A DNA stretch of 64,000 nt, taken from Melastoma dodecandrum (taxonomy: Eukaryota > Streptophyta > Magnoliopsida > Myrtales > Melastomataceae). Where the stretch lies: contig JARUPY010000501.1 in assembly GCA_029817715.1 (NCBI GenBank), forward strand, positions 1 through 64,000, in the 5' to 3' direction. Positions 12,201 through 22,600 of this stretch are shown here, piece by piece (the first letter of the stretch is position 1; the number at the start of each line of letters is the position of its first letter). The notes beneath the pieces are model-generated. The model was not told the DNA's origin, did not search any database, and saw nothing but the letters and a program-made list of their open reading frames with translations. The position numbers and the translations under genes are program-made.

Positions 12201-13851
12201 ATGATGCCAAATGCTCGAGTTTTGTACGGAAATACGGTTAGTTTTAAAAAAAATTTGCGAAATACGGTCCCAGTTTCGTAAAATACGGTTTTACCGTCGA
12301 TGGGGCGCGTTTTGAAAACGCGTCCTCCGATTTATAAAGAGGGCGCGTTTTCAAAACGCGCCCCCCGGCGTGCCAAAGGAAGGGGCGGGTTTTAAACCCG
12401 CCCCTATGCGAGATGGGAAAATGACATGAGGGCGCGGTCTCAAAACGCGCCCTCATGCCAGGGGCGGGTTTTGAAAACCCGCCCCTTAAACACTGGGAGA
12501 AAATTCTCCAAAGTATCGAAATGACGGGTGGGGAGGAGGGGGTTGAGGGGGTGCGGGTTTTGAAAACCCGCCCCTTGAGGGGGGTTCAGGGGGGGCGGGT
12601 TTTGAAAACCCGCCCCTTGAGGGGGGTTCAGGGGGGGACGGGTCTTCAAAACCCGCCCCTTGAGGGGGTTCAGGGGGGACGGGTCTTCAAAAACCCGCCC
12701 CTTGAGGGGGTTGAGTGGGGGGGCGGGTGAGGGGACTCGCCCCTTGAAGGAGGGGGTTGAAGGGGGGGCGACTGAGGGGGGTTGAGGGGGGGCCGAGTCC
12801 CCTCAAGGGGCGGGTTTTGAAAACCCGCCCCCACTCAACCCCCCTCAAGGGGCGGGTGTTCAAAACCCGCCCCCCCTGAACCCCCTCAAGGGGCGGGTTT
12901 TGAAAACCCGCCCCCCTGAACCCCCCTCAAGGGGCGGGTTTTGAAAACCCGCCCCCCCCCTTAACCCCCCCTCAAGGGGCGGGTTTTGAAAACCCGCCCC
13001 CCCCCTCAACCCCCTCCTCCCCACCCGTCATTCCGATATTTGGGAGAATTTTCTCCAAGTGTTTAAAACCCGCCCCTGGCATGAGGGCGCGTTTTGAGAC
13101 CGCGCCCTCATGTCATTTTCCCATCTCGCATAGGGGCGGGTTTTGAAAACCCGCCCCTTCCTTTGGCACGCCGGGGGGCGCGTTTTGAAAACGCGCCCTC
13201 TTTATAAATCGGAGGACGCGTTTTCAAAACGCGCCCCATCGACGGTAAAACCGTATTTTACGAAACTGGGACCGTATTTCGCAAATTTTTTTTAAAACTA
13301 ACCGTATTTCCGTACAAAACTCCCAAATGCCCTTCGTTTCAATATGTACTGATCTATGATATGTCAACAGAAAATGCTCCAAACCATATATTTCAAAACA
13401 CGCCACAAGCATGCATCCGTGATGGATCACTTTTGACTTCATCTTCCTGTATAACATAGAACCTTCTTCTTTATCCTCTCATATGAAATTACCAGAAAAA
13501 CGTGATGTTGACATAGCAGTGGTGCAACTTGATTTATTGATTAATGCATGATAAGGTACTACATATAGATCCAACACTATGCTTTAGGTCCCATTCTGGG
13601 ATATCTTGTTCGTTGATCGATATGATTAAACCTTCGCTGATGGTGTCATATAATTACGGTGGTCTCTGCTTTTGGTTTTGCTGCAGGGATGGGTGATATT
13701 ACGGGACACGACTTCTCTCATCGAGACGGCCAGGTCTCTAGCGACCCGGTTGAAATGGGATGCACGCGTAATAGGGGTAGATAGTAACACTGAAGAGAGA
13801 CTCCTAATCTGCCAGAAACCATTTTTTAAGAGGCAAGTGAGCAACTCATAG
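9284..13851 (+). CDS. QUA2: Probable pectin methyltransferase QUASIMODO2 (QUA2/TSD2)
   Basis: Golgi type II membrane protein with a SAM-dependent methyltransferase domain (plant DUF248 family), required in Arabidopsis for homogalacturonan synthesis and cell adhesion. Eight exons keep phase throughout: 9284-9984, 10091-10223, 10349-10589, 10833-11064, 11230-11405, 11554-11857, 11956-12094, 13687-13851, giving 696 residues (Arabidopsis QUA2 is about 684). The start is supported by the QUA2-like N-terminus ([11 protein letters not shown], then DSQMKDK). One transmembrane segment lies near residues 84-102. The SAM-binding motif I ([12 protein letters not shown]) begins near residue 282, and the family strings [34 protein letters not shown] and [16 protein letters not shown] are present. 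All splice sites are GT-AG. Intron 7 is 1592 bp because a foldback element is inserted in it; the other introns are 98-243 bp. The reading frame is intact. Confidence 0.94.
12215..13322. mobile_element. Foldback (long inverted-repeat) element in intron 7 of QUA2
   Basis: The left arm from 12217 and the right arm ending at 13322 are reverse complements over roughly 550 bp each, with the centre near 12770. The ends read GAGTTTTGTACGG and CCGTACAAAACTC. The 8-bp string CCAAATGC occurs at 12207-12214 and again at 13323-13330, which looks like a target-site duplication. Each arm contains further short palindromes (GGGTTTTGAAAACCC flanked by GC-rich blocks) repeated every 43-46 bp near the centre. 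Differences between the arms are few, so the insertion or its homogenisation is recent. No transposase frame is present, so it would be non-autonomous. An 8-bp duplication suits hAT-like elements and long inverted repeats suit Mutator-like ones; the superfamily is not settled. Confidence 0.85.
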
Positions 13852-14479
13852 AAGATCCTGAAGGAATGGGGGTTTAAGTCGAGTCAGCTTTAGTTTCCTC
13901 CTCACCAATCATACAGCACATAGAGTTAAAAGATGCCATCGTGTGGGATCTGGGGACTCGAGAATTTCCGGCAGTAAAGATCATATACCATATAAAGAGT
14001 AGAAGCCAAGCCAAACAGATGAATGTTTTCCTGGAACCATATTCCGCAGACTCTTATTATCCCATAGGAGCCGTAAGGCCTGCTTGCGTGGAGAACTGTA
14101 ATTACGAGATCCGGGAGGGCGTTCCACGGCGTCTTCTTCGAAGATATAGGGTTTTTCATTTTTGCCATTCTTGAAAGTGATATGAGATGATGATGATTGT
14201 CTCATTTGTAACTATTATATTTGCGATAGGGGTTAAATACAGTCACAGAATAAGCAAAAGTTTGCCTTTTGGGTCTTTTTCTTTCAAATTATACCCAGGC
14301 GAATTCACCGGCAGAAAGCTTAAGCAAATTTTACTCCTTTTCTTTTCATTTGTTATAGATGTTTCAGCGGATGATCGATCTCTGGGTCCTTAGAATTTCA
14401 ATTTCGATCCTATCAATCCACTGATTGTAAATTTCCCGAATTACGTTTAGTCCGATCCTGCTATGCAAGTTGAAAAGTT

Positions 14480-15115
14480 CTATCTAGTTAGGTACAAAGT
14501 TGAAAAAAGTCCCCGATCTCGACAATGGACGAATCTTGTTAATTGGCTGCGAGTTTTAAAATAAGGAAGACGCCACTGAAGTAGTAACTTTATTTGTAGA
14601 AGGAATTCGCTACAATCACTGGGTTATATGATCACGAAGTCTTAGTATCAAGCAGCGACTTCCTATTATTTTACTAACGTCGCTACTTGAAACAGAGACT
14701 TCAAACACTTGGTGAAAAAAGTTAAAATTTTCTAGTAGGATTCTTTCTGTTTAAAGTCACTACTTCAAGTAGCGAGTTCTTTTAAGTCGCTACTTTAACT
14801 AGCGATTTTGAAAAGAAACAATACCACCATTTTGAAATATCGTTTTAAGTGTTGGAAGTTGCTATTCTAAATTGTGACTTTCTTCTACCACATTCATTAG
14901 TTTCAGGTGGTGAGTTTCAATAGAAGCATCCCCACAAACAAACTTTCACTTTTTTTTTCAACCAGTGTTGGAATTCGATGCTTCAAATAGCTACTTCATG
15001 GGCATTTGATTCGGCCATCATAAAGTCACTACTCGAAATAGCGATTTTGGGGTGGTACTCCCCAATTTTGAAACTTGCAATCGTATTTCGTGAAGTTTTT
15101 AAAAACTAACTGTAT
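14480..15115. mobile_element. Diverged relative of the foldback element
   Basis: The right end (about 15075-15115: CGTATTTCGTG, then TTTTTAAAAACTAACTGTATGG) matches the right arm of the element in QUA2 intron 7 (CCGTATTTCGC, then TTTTTTTAAAACTAACCG). The interior is a series of imperfect palindromes such as CACTACTTCAAGTAGCGAG near 14758, and tracts of AAGTCGCTACTT type. The left boundary is unclear and I set it only approximately. No coding frame is present. Confidence 0.5.
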
Positions 15116-15149
15116 GGAACATCCCTATCGGGTCCATTTTAAAAGTTTT

Positions 15150-15250
15150 GTTCCTTGATACCGTTCGTTCGTAAATTATATTGCGAAATAGGGTCCCTGG
15201 TTACAAAATTACTTAGCCAATGAAAGTAAATCGAGGTTTCGAATACTACT
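15150..15250. repeat. Fragment resembling a left arm of the foldback family
   Basis: TTGCGAAATAGGGTCCCTGG followed by TTACAAAATTA parallels the left arm of the QUA2 intron element (TTGCGAAATACGGTCCCAG, then TTTCGTAAAATA). It begins about 35 bases after the right end of the preceding copy, so two copies or a nested pair may lie here. Confidence 0.4.
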
Positions 15251-15733
15251 TTTGCACGAGAAAAATAAAAAAAATCGGTATTTGAAACACTGACTTCCTC
15301 TGATAAAACCTAATTTTCTCGGATAAAATTAATATTTAAAACATTAATTTCGTTTAAGGAACTCAAACAACAATTTATGGGCATTTATTAAGGAACTTAT
15401 TACCTTATTTTACAAAATAATTTCGTGACCAACATTATATTAAAAAAATTTCAATTTTAGGACACCTTCGTAAAGCTTGCTTGAGGTTTGTTTCAGCCGT
15501 GAAAGTATTAAAATTTTTTGACTAATATTCATAACTCGATTTTTTAAATCAATTTTGTTAATTAATAAAATTGTTTTTTTACAGGAAAATTGATTTCTAA
15601 AATATCAAATTTATCCGTCAAAAACCGTCTTCCAAATAACAAATTTTCTTTTTTTTTCAAGTAAAATCATTATTTAAAACATGTATTTTATTTAACCGCT
15701 GATTAAAAGAAATTTTGAAACTAAAATTATATT
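15251..15733. other. AT-rich spacer before the PORR gene
   Basis: AT-rich sequence with many short A and T runs. I see no gene, structured RNA or clear promoter element. Confidence 0.5.
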
Positions 15734-16993
15734 TTGCAAGCGAACCGAACCAAAGCTCCGTCCAGCCCCGCAAGACCAGTCCCAATGGCCTGGCGCATCT
15801 TCCAGCCGTCATGCAGGATCCCTGGCCACCTTCCCTCCCTGAGCTCGCCATTCTCGACCTCATTCCTCAAGACTAAAATCCCTAAGCACCTCCGCCGCCG
15901 CCGCCGACGGCCCCCCTCCCCCCGCACCACCCCAATCCAGCCTTCCCCTGCCACCACCCTCCCCCACTTGGAGGACATCCTCCTCCGAGACGCCCGCTTC
16001 CGCTTCCTCACCAGAACCTTCCACTTCCTCTCCTCCCTCCCTCCCCCTCACCTCCTCCCCCTGCCCCCCTCCGCCTCCCGCCATGGAAGCCTCTACCGCG
16101 ACCTCGGCTTCCCTCGTGGCCGCAACCCTCTCCGCTTCGCTGGCCTTCACCCGCTCCTCTTCTCCACCCCACTTATCGGTAACAGGGTCCATCTCGGCCT
16201 AACCCCGCTTGCCCTCGCCCTCCTCAAGGAGCGTGACGGAATCATGGACGCTGCGGAGTCTGACCACATCACCAAGGTACGCAAGCTCCTGATGATGTCT
16301 GGGAGTAAGAGGATCGCCCTCAATAAGTTGTACCACTGTCGGGCAGTCTTTGGGCTGCCGGATGACTTTAGGGATAGGGCGCGGAAGTACCCAGAGTATT
16401 TCAGGGTTGTTACCGATGGGGACGGGAGGAAGCTCCTCGAGTTGGTTTGCTGGGACGCAAAGCTGAGTCTCACTGAGATCGAGAAGCAGTTCATGGTCAA
16501 TGAGGAGAGGGTCCGGAGGAAGTTTAGCTTCCCAGTAAAGTATAGTAGGCATATGGGATTGCCCGAGGAGGACAGGATGAGAGTTAACGCAGCGAATACA
16601 TTGCCGCTGATCTCTCCGTACGGTGGCTGGGGAGGTGAGGAGGGGGATGAGATGTCGAGCTTGGAGGCGGAGAAGTATCGGGTCGGGCTGTTGCACGAGT
16701 TTCTTAGCTTGACGTTGGAGAAGCGGGCATCGATCCATCATATAATGGAGTTTAAGGAAGAGTTCAGGTTGACTAGGAGGACGTACGAGACACTAAGGAA
16801 GCAGCCCCGGTGCTTTTATCTGGCGGGAACGGAGATGAACTGGGCAGTGTTTCTGAGAGAAGGTTACGACAAGGAAGGGAAGCTGAGGAACAAGGATCAT
16901 CCACTCTTGACGTTTAACGAGAAGTTGTATAGGTATGCAGAGAAGAAGAGTTTAGAGGAAGCTGAGGAAGGTGTTGAGGTTGCTGTTGGTTGA
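15734..16993 (+). CDS. PORR-domain organelle RNA-binding protein (WHAT'S THIS FACTOR-like)
   Basis: This is an intronless open frame of 419 codons. The plant organelle RNA recognition (PORR) domain covers most of the protein from about residue 75 to 400. Segments typical of the family are LEDILLRDARFRFLT, LHPLLFSTP, KYPEYFRVV and LRKQPRCFYLAG. Family members bind group II introns and promote splicing in chloroplasts or mitochondria. The N-terminus is rich in Arg, Ser and Pro and nearly free of acidic residues for about 75 residues, as in an organelle targeting peptide. The second in-frame ATG (15785, MAWRIF) begins a more typical presequence and may be the true start, giving about 402 residues. 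The 5' half is extremely C-rich, so several long antisense frames overlap it. I cannot assign the exact family member or organelle. Confidence 0.88.
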   Translation: MQANRTKAPSSPARPVPMAWRIFQPSCRIPGHLPSLSSPFSTSFLKTKIPKHLRRRRRRPPSPRTTPIQPSPATTLPHLEDILLRDARFRFLTRTFHFLSSLPPPHLLPLPPSASRHGSLYRDLGFPRGRNPLRFAGLHPLLFSTPLIGNRVHLGLTPLALALLKERDGIMDAAESDHITKVRKLLMMSGSKRIALNKLYHCRAVFGLPDDFRDRARKYPEYFRVVTDGDGRKLLELVCWDAKLSLTEIEKQFMVNEERVRRKFSFPVKYSRHMGLPEEDRMRVNAANTLPLISPYGGWGGEEGDEMSSLEAEKYRVGLLHEFLSLTLEKRASIHHIMEFKEEFRLTRRTYETLRKQPRCFYLAGTEMNWAVFLREGYDKEGKLRNKDHPLLTFNEKLYRYAEKKSLEEAEEGVEVAVG

Positions 16994-19688
16994 GGTGCAT
17001 CTTTCTGGGCAAATCAACAGGTTTTGGCAGGTTTGGCATAAGCATATTATCTGGGGGATCTCGGATTCGTGACTGTCTTTTACTTTACTGAATCCACAAA
17101 TATGGAAGTTATGTTAATATTCATTTCACCGACATGGCACAGTGCGGTACCTCCGAGTTTGGAACAAGAAAACACTGATTCGTCAATTGTTTAGTTTAGT
17201 TGTTATTCCTATGCTTCGGATTAGCCTGGCCATTTCTTTCTTTCTTCTTTTTTGTTGCTAACACCAGGATGTAATGGCAAACAGCCACTTGTTCGGAGAA
17301 ACCAAACCCGGGACTCATGTTGAAATGGTTGCTGAATGGTTGTTCTTATGTCTTCTCCAAGCCAGTAATAGCCGGTGTGCTGGAGCAACATATTTTAATA
17401 CACTTATCTCAATGTATTCCTTGAATTGTACGAACATGTATACCTCCGAAACTGGAACCCCTTTTTCTTAAATATGTATTCTGAATCCAAGGGGGCAAAC
17501 TCTGAGAAGACAAGCAGAGCGATTTATTCAGAGGAGAATGTTGAATTTGACTACGAATTGGTCGCAGCGGCTATCTGTGAGTAAAAGGTATGGTGCGCAT
17601 TATTCCACCAAAGTCGACTGGAATCGTCGACTAAAGGCAAAATCTTTTGTAGTCTATTGAATGATATCGAGGTACCCCTACAGGTGACGACGACGGTGAT
17701 CTCGAAGGAGTTAAACACATTGTGGACCCTTCTCTTAATTGAAAGCAGGTAATATTTCATTTAGACATGCAGGTCAATGAGTTGAACTTCATAATCTAAT
17801 AAAGGCATACATGGTGGCACAACACCACCAGTTTCCCATGAAGCAGGAGAGGGTGGAATGTTCGGATCGGAACTGAAGAAATCTACGCAGAATTTTACCA
17901 TCCTCAACCGTAAGTTTGTACTTCCCAAGTTTTTCCTACTGCACGCATTATAGGGAAAATGTTGTATAATTATAACAAGGTTTACTTTGTTCCTGTAGGG
18001 CTAGGGAAGCAATCATCCAGTTGTTAGCACCAATAGCTTTTTATCTTTTTGCTTGTAGGAGCAACCTCATTGTTATCTCCTTTTCAGGCTTTTAAATTTG
18101 AAATCGCTACATTTAGAAATCCTATTGCGATCATCTATCATCATGAATTTGGTCCAGAAGCCTGACTCCGTTGAATCCAAATGGTTGATTTCTGCTATAT
18201 TTACTTCGTTGCATTTTCCTTCACCTTTGGAGACGTTGGAATAGCCTCTTGCCTTTCTTTTTAAGGGCATGAGACTGTAAGGATCTGATTATTGGCTGGA
18301 AGCATAAATATTGCTAAGGGTGGTGCCGACCTTAACAAATAGAAGACTTGTTTTCTGTGCCGTGAGTCAATAGATTGACATCTCCTCTACCACATATTCT
18401 GTTAACGTATAATCATCGAGTGGCCGCTGGTTTGAACTTATTGCTTCTAGCTTGATTATGCTAGCTCAGTGATCTCTTATTAGAGGGTAATCATTGTGCA
18501 CATTAAGCGGACAGTTTAACTATGGTACGGATACATCAATTCGCTCGTCGCATCTCTCACATACCTGGGGCTTATGTTGAATGAGATCCGGATTGTTTGG
18601 TTGTGGACATGGATGTGCGTGGCTGTTCAAGATTCGAACTGTGGCATGATGACTGACCGAAGTTCGACCAGGGACCTCTCAGAAGGCAATGGATGTTAAT
18701 TTGGAGGTTGTGATTTCTTCTTTCGGTAAATAATACCGGTATCTGGACACCAGAGTGTCTACGTCTTTGTTCTTTATTTTAGATTGTATGTGTCCATGTA
18801 TTTTTTCTCTTTTATGTTGAATGTTTTTGGGGTTGGTACCAAATTTGGTGAAGTCATCTTCTTCGCATTTGATTGTATATGAGCACCCGTTTTGCTTTAG
18901 TGTAGAAAAAAAGGGATAAATAGACTAAATGATTAAAGTTTCAATCATTTTATTGACTAATTTTCTCAATTCAATGTTGGTGAATTCTTTCAATTATCAA
19001 AATGATTTTTTTATTAATGATTCAGAAATTTGATTCATTGAAGAATTAACACGTTGATATCCCATCAAACGAAAACTAACTCTTGACAAAAATAATTTTT
19101 TTATGAGATAAAAAATGAAATTTAAAAAAAAGCATAACATTTTTTTAGCAAAACATGCTCTTTTTTTTCTTTAAGAAAAGCAAAACATGTGATACTTATA
19201 ATTTAATTGATTTATTAACTTTCAAAATTTAATTAAATCAATTAATGAAATAAGCATTGATCTGTTAATTAATTACTATACAAACAAATCAAATTAGACT
19301 TGTTTATATTTAATAAATTACTATGATAGTTTATATTTATATGTAATAAATTAAATTTAATAAATCATATCTTATTTTAAAATAAATTAATTTTAATGAG
19401 AAATTTATTTAATTTTTATAGAAGTCAAATTTTTTGTTTACGTTTTGTTAAATAATAATAATGCCTGAATTCAATTGATATTAGTTGAACTAATAACGTA
19501 ATATAATTTTGTAAGGTATTAAATTATTGATATTTTATACTTTTCTGAATTGATCAATGGGAATTACTGATTCGTTAAATTTTTATAATGTAGTAAACAT
19601 TTATTCGTATTATCTTAATCATATTATCTATTCATATATATAATATGTATATAGTCCCAGGTTTTGAGAGGAGCAGCCAAGAAAGAGG
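16994..19688. other. Spacer between the PORR and DEG1 genes; AT-rich from about 18900
   Basis: The first few hundred bases are probably the 3' untranslated region of the PORR gene. No supported coding region follows. From about 18900 to 19660 the sequence is strongly AT-rich with overlapping AATTAAT-like and TTTATTAA-like words, a composition seen in matrix-attachment-like regions and old inserts. The DEG1 start codon follows directly. Confidence 0.5.
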
Positions 19689-22600
19689 ATGTCGTCTCCC
19701 CCCCTGGATTATTCAGTCAGCGAATTGCAATCCCAAGTCGAGTCCCTCCGTAAAAGGATAGAGGTTTACTGTGCTTGTTGTCGAGGTTATTGCTAGTCTT
19801 CTGTCTCCTGTTGGTTGAAATCCTTCATTCCTTTGCTGTTTGTCAGGAATTGGAAGCAGAGAATGCGAAGCTTTCGTCTCGGCTTTCGTGCTGCTGCTGC
19901 CACCAAAGGGTTTCTCCGGTTTGTGCGGCGGATTTCGCTGCTGTTTAAAATTTTGTTGCCTTTTGCTTTCTATTTCAGGGGTCTTAAGCACCGTTTCTGG
20001 AGCGGTTCATTCTATGATTTTGGAATGGGACGGGGGGTAAATATGCGGTCTCGTTGAGTTGGGGTCTCTGACGAAAGTGTTCGTTGAATTTTGGGTGTCA
20101 TTGGTCTTTTGTTCGCGCATCATAACAATGAGAAGCAGTTTTAGTCGAACTTCTTATTTCGGTTTCCTTTTCTGTTGTAGACGAAAGACATCTCTAAAAG
20201 CGTGGTCGGGACAAAGGGAGAGATTATTAAGTCCAATGGAAAGAAGTCAAGTAAAGTGAAGGGTAATGAATTTGAAGCCGTTCAGGGACTGTTGATAAAA
20301 CATGATGCATTTTGCTGCCATGGTTTCAATAGAAATGTTAAATCCCGCTTATTTAAAGGTCACTTTCAGATGGCATGGATTTTGTTTTGTCAGTGCCTTG
20401 AGAGATAGGAAAGTGTGTTAGAAAGTTCGTATGGCGTATTTGGTTCGAATAATGAAGGATTGATTGGAATTGACTGAGGAATGGTGTGTTTATTCCTATT
20501 CCGTACCGAAGGAATGCCCATTCCCTCCAAATTAAGTGAAATAGAATCAGTTTTCATTTCACTCAAAACATTCACTTGCTGGGTTGATTATAACAATTTG
20601 GAATGAGAAATTAAAAGGCCACTGTCTCCTCTTCCCTTTCCTCAATCTGATGACTTCCTTAGTAATTAGCTGCCTGTTTGGTAACTTTTCTGTTTTGGTT
20701 AGGAATATGAAGCAGCTTGTGCGGAAAGTGACCTATGACAAGTGATTTCTGATTTCTTTTTGAAATTTGGTGTGGTTAGATTGTGTTTACTGCTCTTGCT
20801 TCATTATTTTAAAATTATTGGGATCTTGTTCTTGTCACCCATGTATACTCTGTCAGGATAGGGGAGGGAGTATCTAATCAATGTAGGATTATTTTCTGTT
20901 TCCCAGAGTGTGCCTCTTCAATGCTCAGATTTTTTTTTTCATGATAACTGGATTATCATATTTGTTAAATAATTTTCTGATAAATGTCGCAGAGATTAAT
21001 AGTTGTGTTCTTTCTGAACCCCTTTATCTATACTTGAATCAGGTGGTTCCATGCTAGACCTCATGAATTTTCCAAAGAGATATGTTGCTTTAAGAGTGAC
21101 CTACTTTGGGCAGAGGTAGAATTTTACATGAAGAATATATTTTTATTCATGTATATAATGGCCCAAATAATAAGACTGCTTTTATCTTTCAAGGAATGTC
21201 CTAGTTAGAGTGTAGACATTTCGTCATGCAATGTTTTTATTTTATTTTATTACGCATCTCTGTGTTCGGTCTAGTGGATCTATAGGCTGGCAGATGTTAA
21301 TCCTTGATTCTGGTTTATGCTAATCGCTATTAAAGTTCTGAGATGGTCTGTTTTCAATTTAAATATTGAATTATGGAAGAGAAAACTGACTCTGGTTTCA
21401 ATTTTGACGTTGCTTCTTTATTTTACCTCTTGTTTTCCTTTCCTAAACGAAGTCTTAATTAATATTTTTCTGTGTGATAATGGGCATGTGGTAACCTGTT
21501 CCTATTATTGGCATATGTTAAGATTTATGTGCCCTAGGAATTGCTTATGTATTTTCTGTTTCACCTCCAGTTATTCTGTGTAAACTGCTACTGTATTCAG
21601 GTATTACGGTTTTGCTTCAGAGGCACAACAGGAACCGACTGTTGAGGTTTGTTATTTGTTTTGGTTTCACTTCTTTTCATTTAAGGATCTGTTAATGTAA
21701 CCAAGAACAGAGTCTAAAATCTCTTCATTGTTTATGTCCTTGGTTATTTTTATTCATAGCCGTGCTTGCTATCTATCTAGTGCATTCAGTTTGAGTGGTC
21801 CCTTGTGAGAAGTTCTTCAAGCATCTTGTGACATCTAATTTTTGTGTATGCTGATGTATACAATACAAGCTAATCGGAACACTTCTGATTGCACCGTTGT
21901 CCATTTTCTTTTCCTCTCTGATTTATAGTTCACAGTCTCTCTGTGTTGCATTTGATGATGCTATATTTTTATCATCCTTCACATTTTATAGTTTAAGAAA
22001 TTTCATGTTACGGTGGATGTGACATGCTGACATATCATGATGCTTGCCCTGTAGTCTGAACTTTTCAAAGCTCTGGAGAAAACAAGGCTATCTATTGGTG
22101 ACAAGAGACAAGCTCACTACTCGAGATGCGGTCGAACAGACAAGGGAGTTTCATCGGTTGGACAGGTAACATAATGCCAGTTTGTGCCTTTTTGCTTCAG
22201 CTCTGAAAAATAGGATCTGTGTGACCCCACACTGAGCTAAAACGTTCTGTTGCTTTGTTTATCCATTTGATCGTGTATTTGCTTGGACTCATCTTTTTTA
22301 CAGAGTAGGCATTGGGAAATAGTAAAATATTTAAATTATATTGTACAAAAACACTCGTTGGGATTAGAAGACATTTACTTTAGTAAATACTGGCCTCCTT
22401 CACTTAAATCTGCTGCTTCTTTCTTTAAAGAATGGCTATTTCAACTTCCAAATTGGTATACCATGTATTTGGGTTTGGTATTGTTGCCACGCGACTAATT
22501 TGCATGTTGTGGCCATCATGAACATGCTCTGTGGGTTTCTTTATTTAAGAGCAGAATCTGTCCATACTCATCTCCATTAGTGACCTAGCGTGTTGCATTT

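Noticed and set aside
12244..12730. Open frames on both strands rich in KTRPL and [10 protein letters not shown] repeats
   Set aside because: They lie wholly inside the foldback element and are translations of its tandem palindromes.
12540..13010. CRISPR-like array of regularly spaced palindromic repeats
   Set aside because: The spacers are not unique, the two halves are inverted copies, and the host is a plant nuclear genome; it is part of the foldback.
15860..16741. Long minus-strand frames (15860-16192, 16147-16500, 16199-16741)
   Set aside because: They are antisense shadows of the GC-rich PORR gene and show no domain or splice structure.
20428..20700. Possible MITE in DEG1 intron 3 (GTATTTGGTTCGAATAATGA and GGAATGCCCATTCC text)
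   Set aside because: I found no inverted terminal repeat or target duplication.
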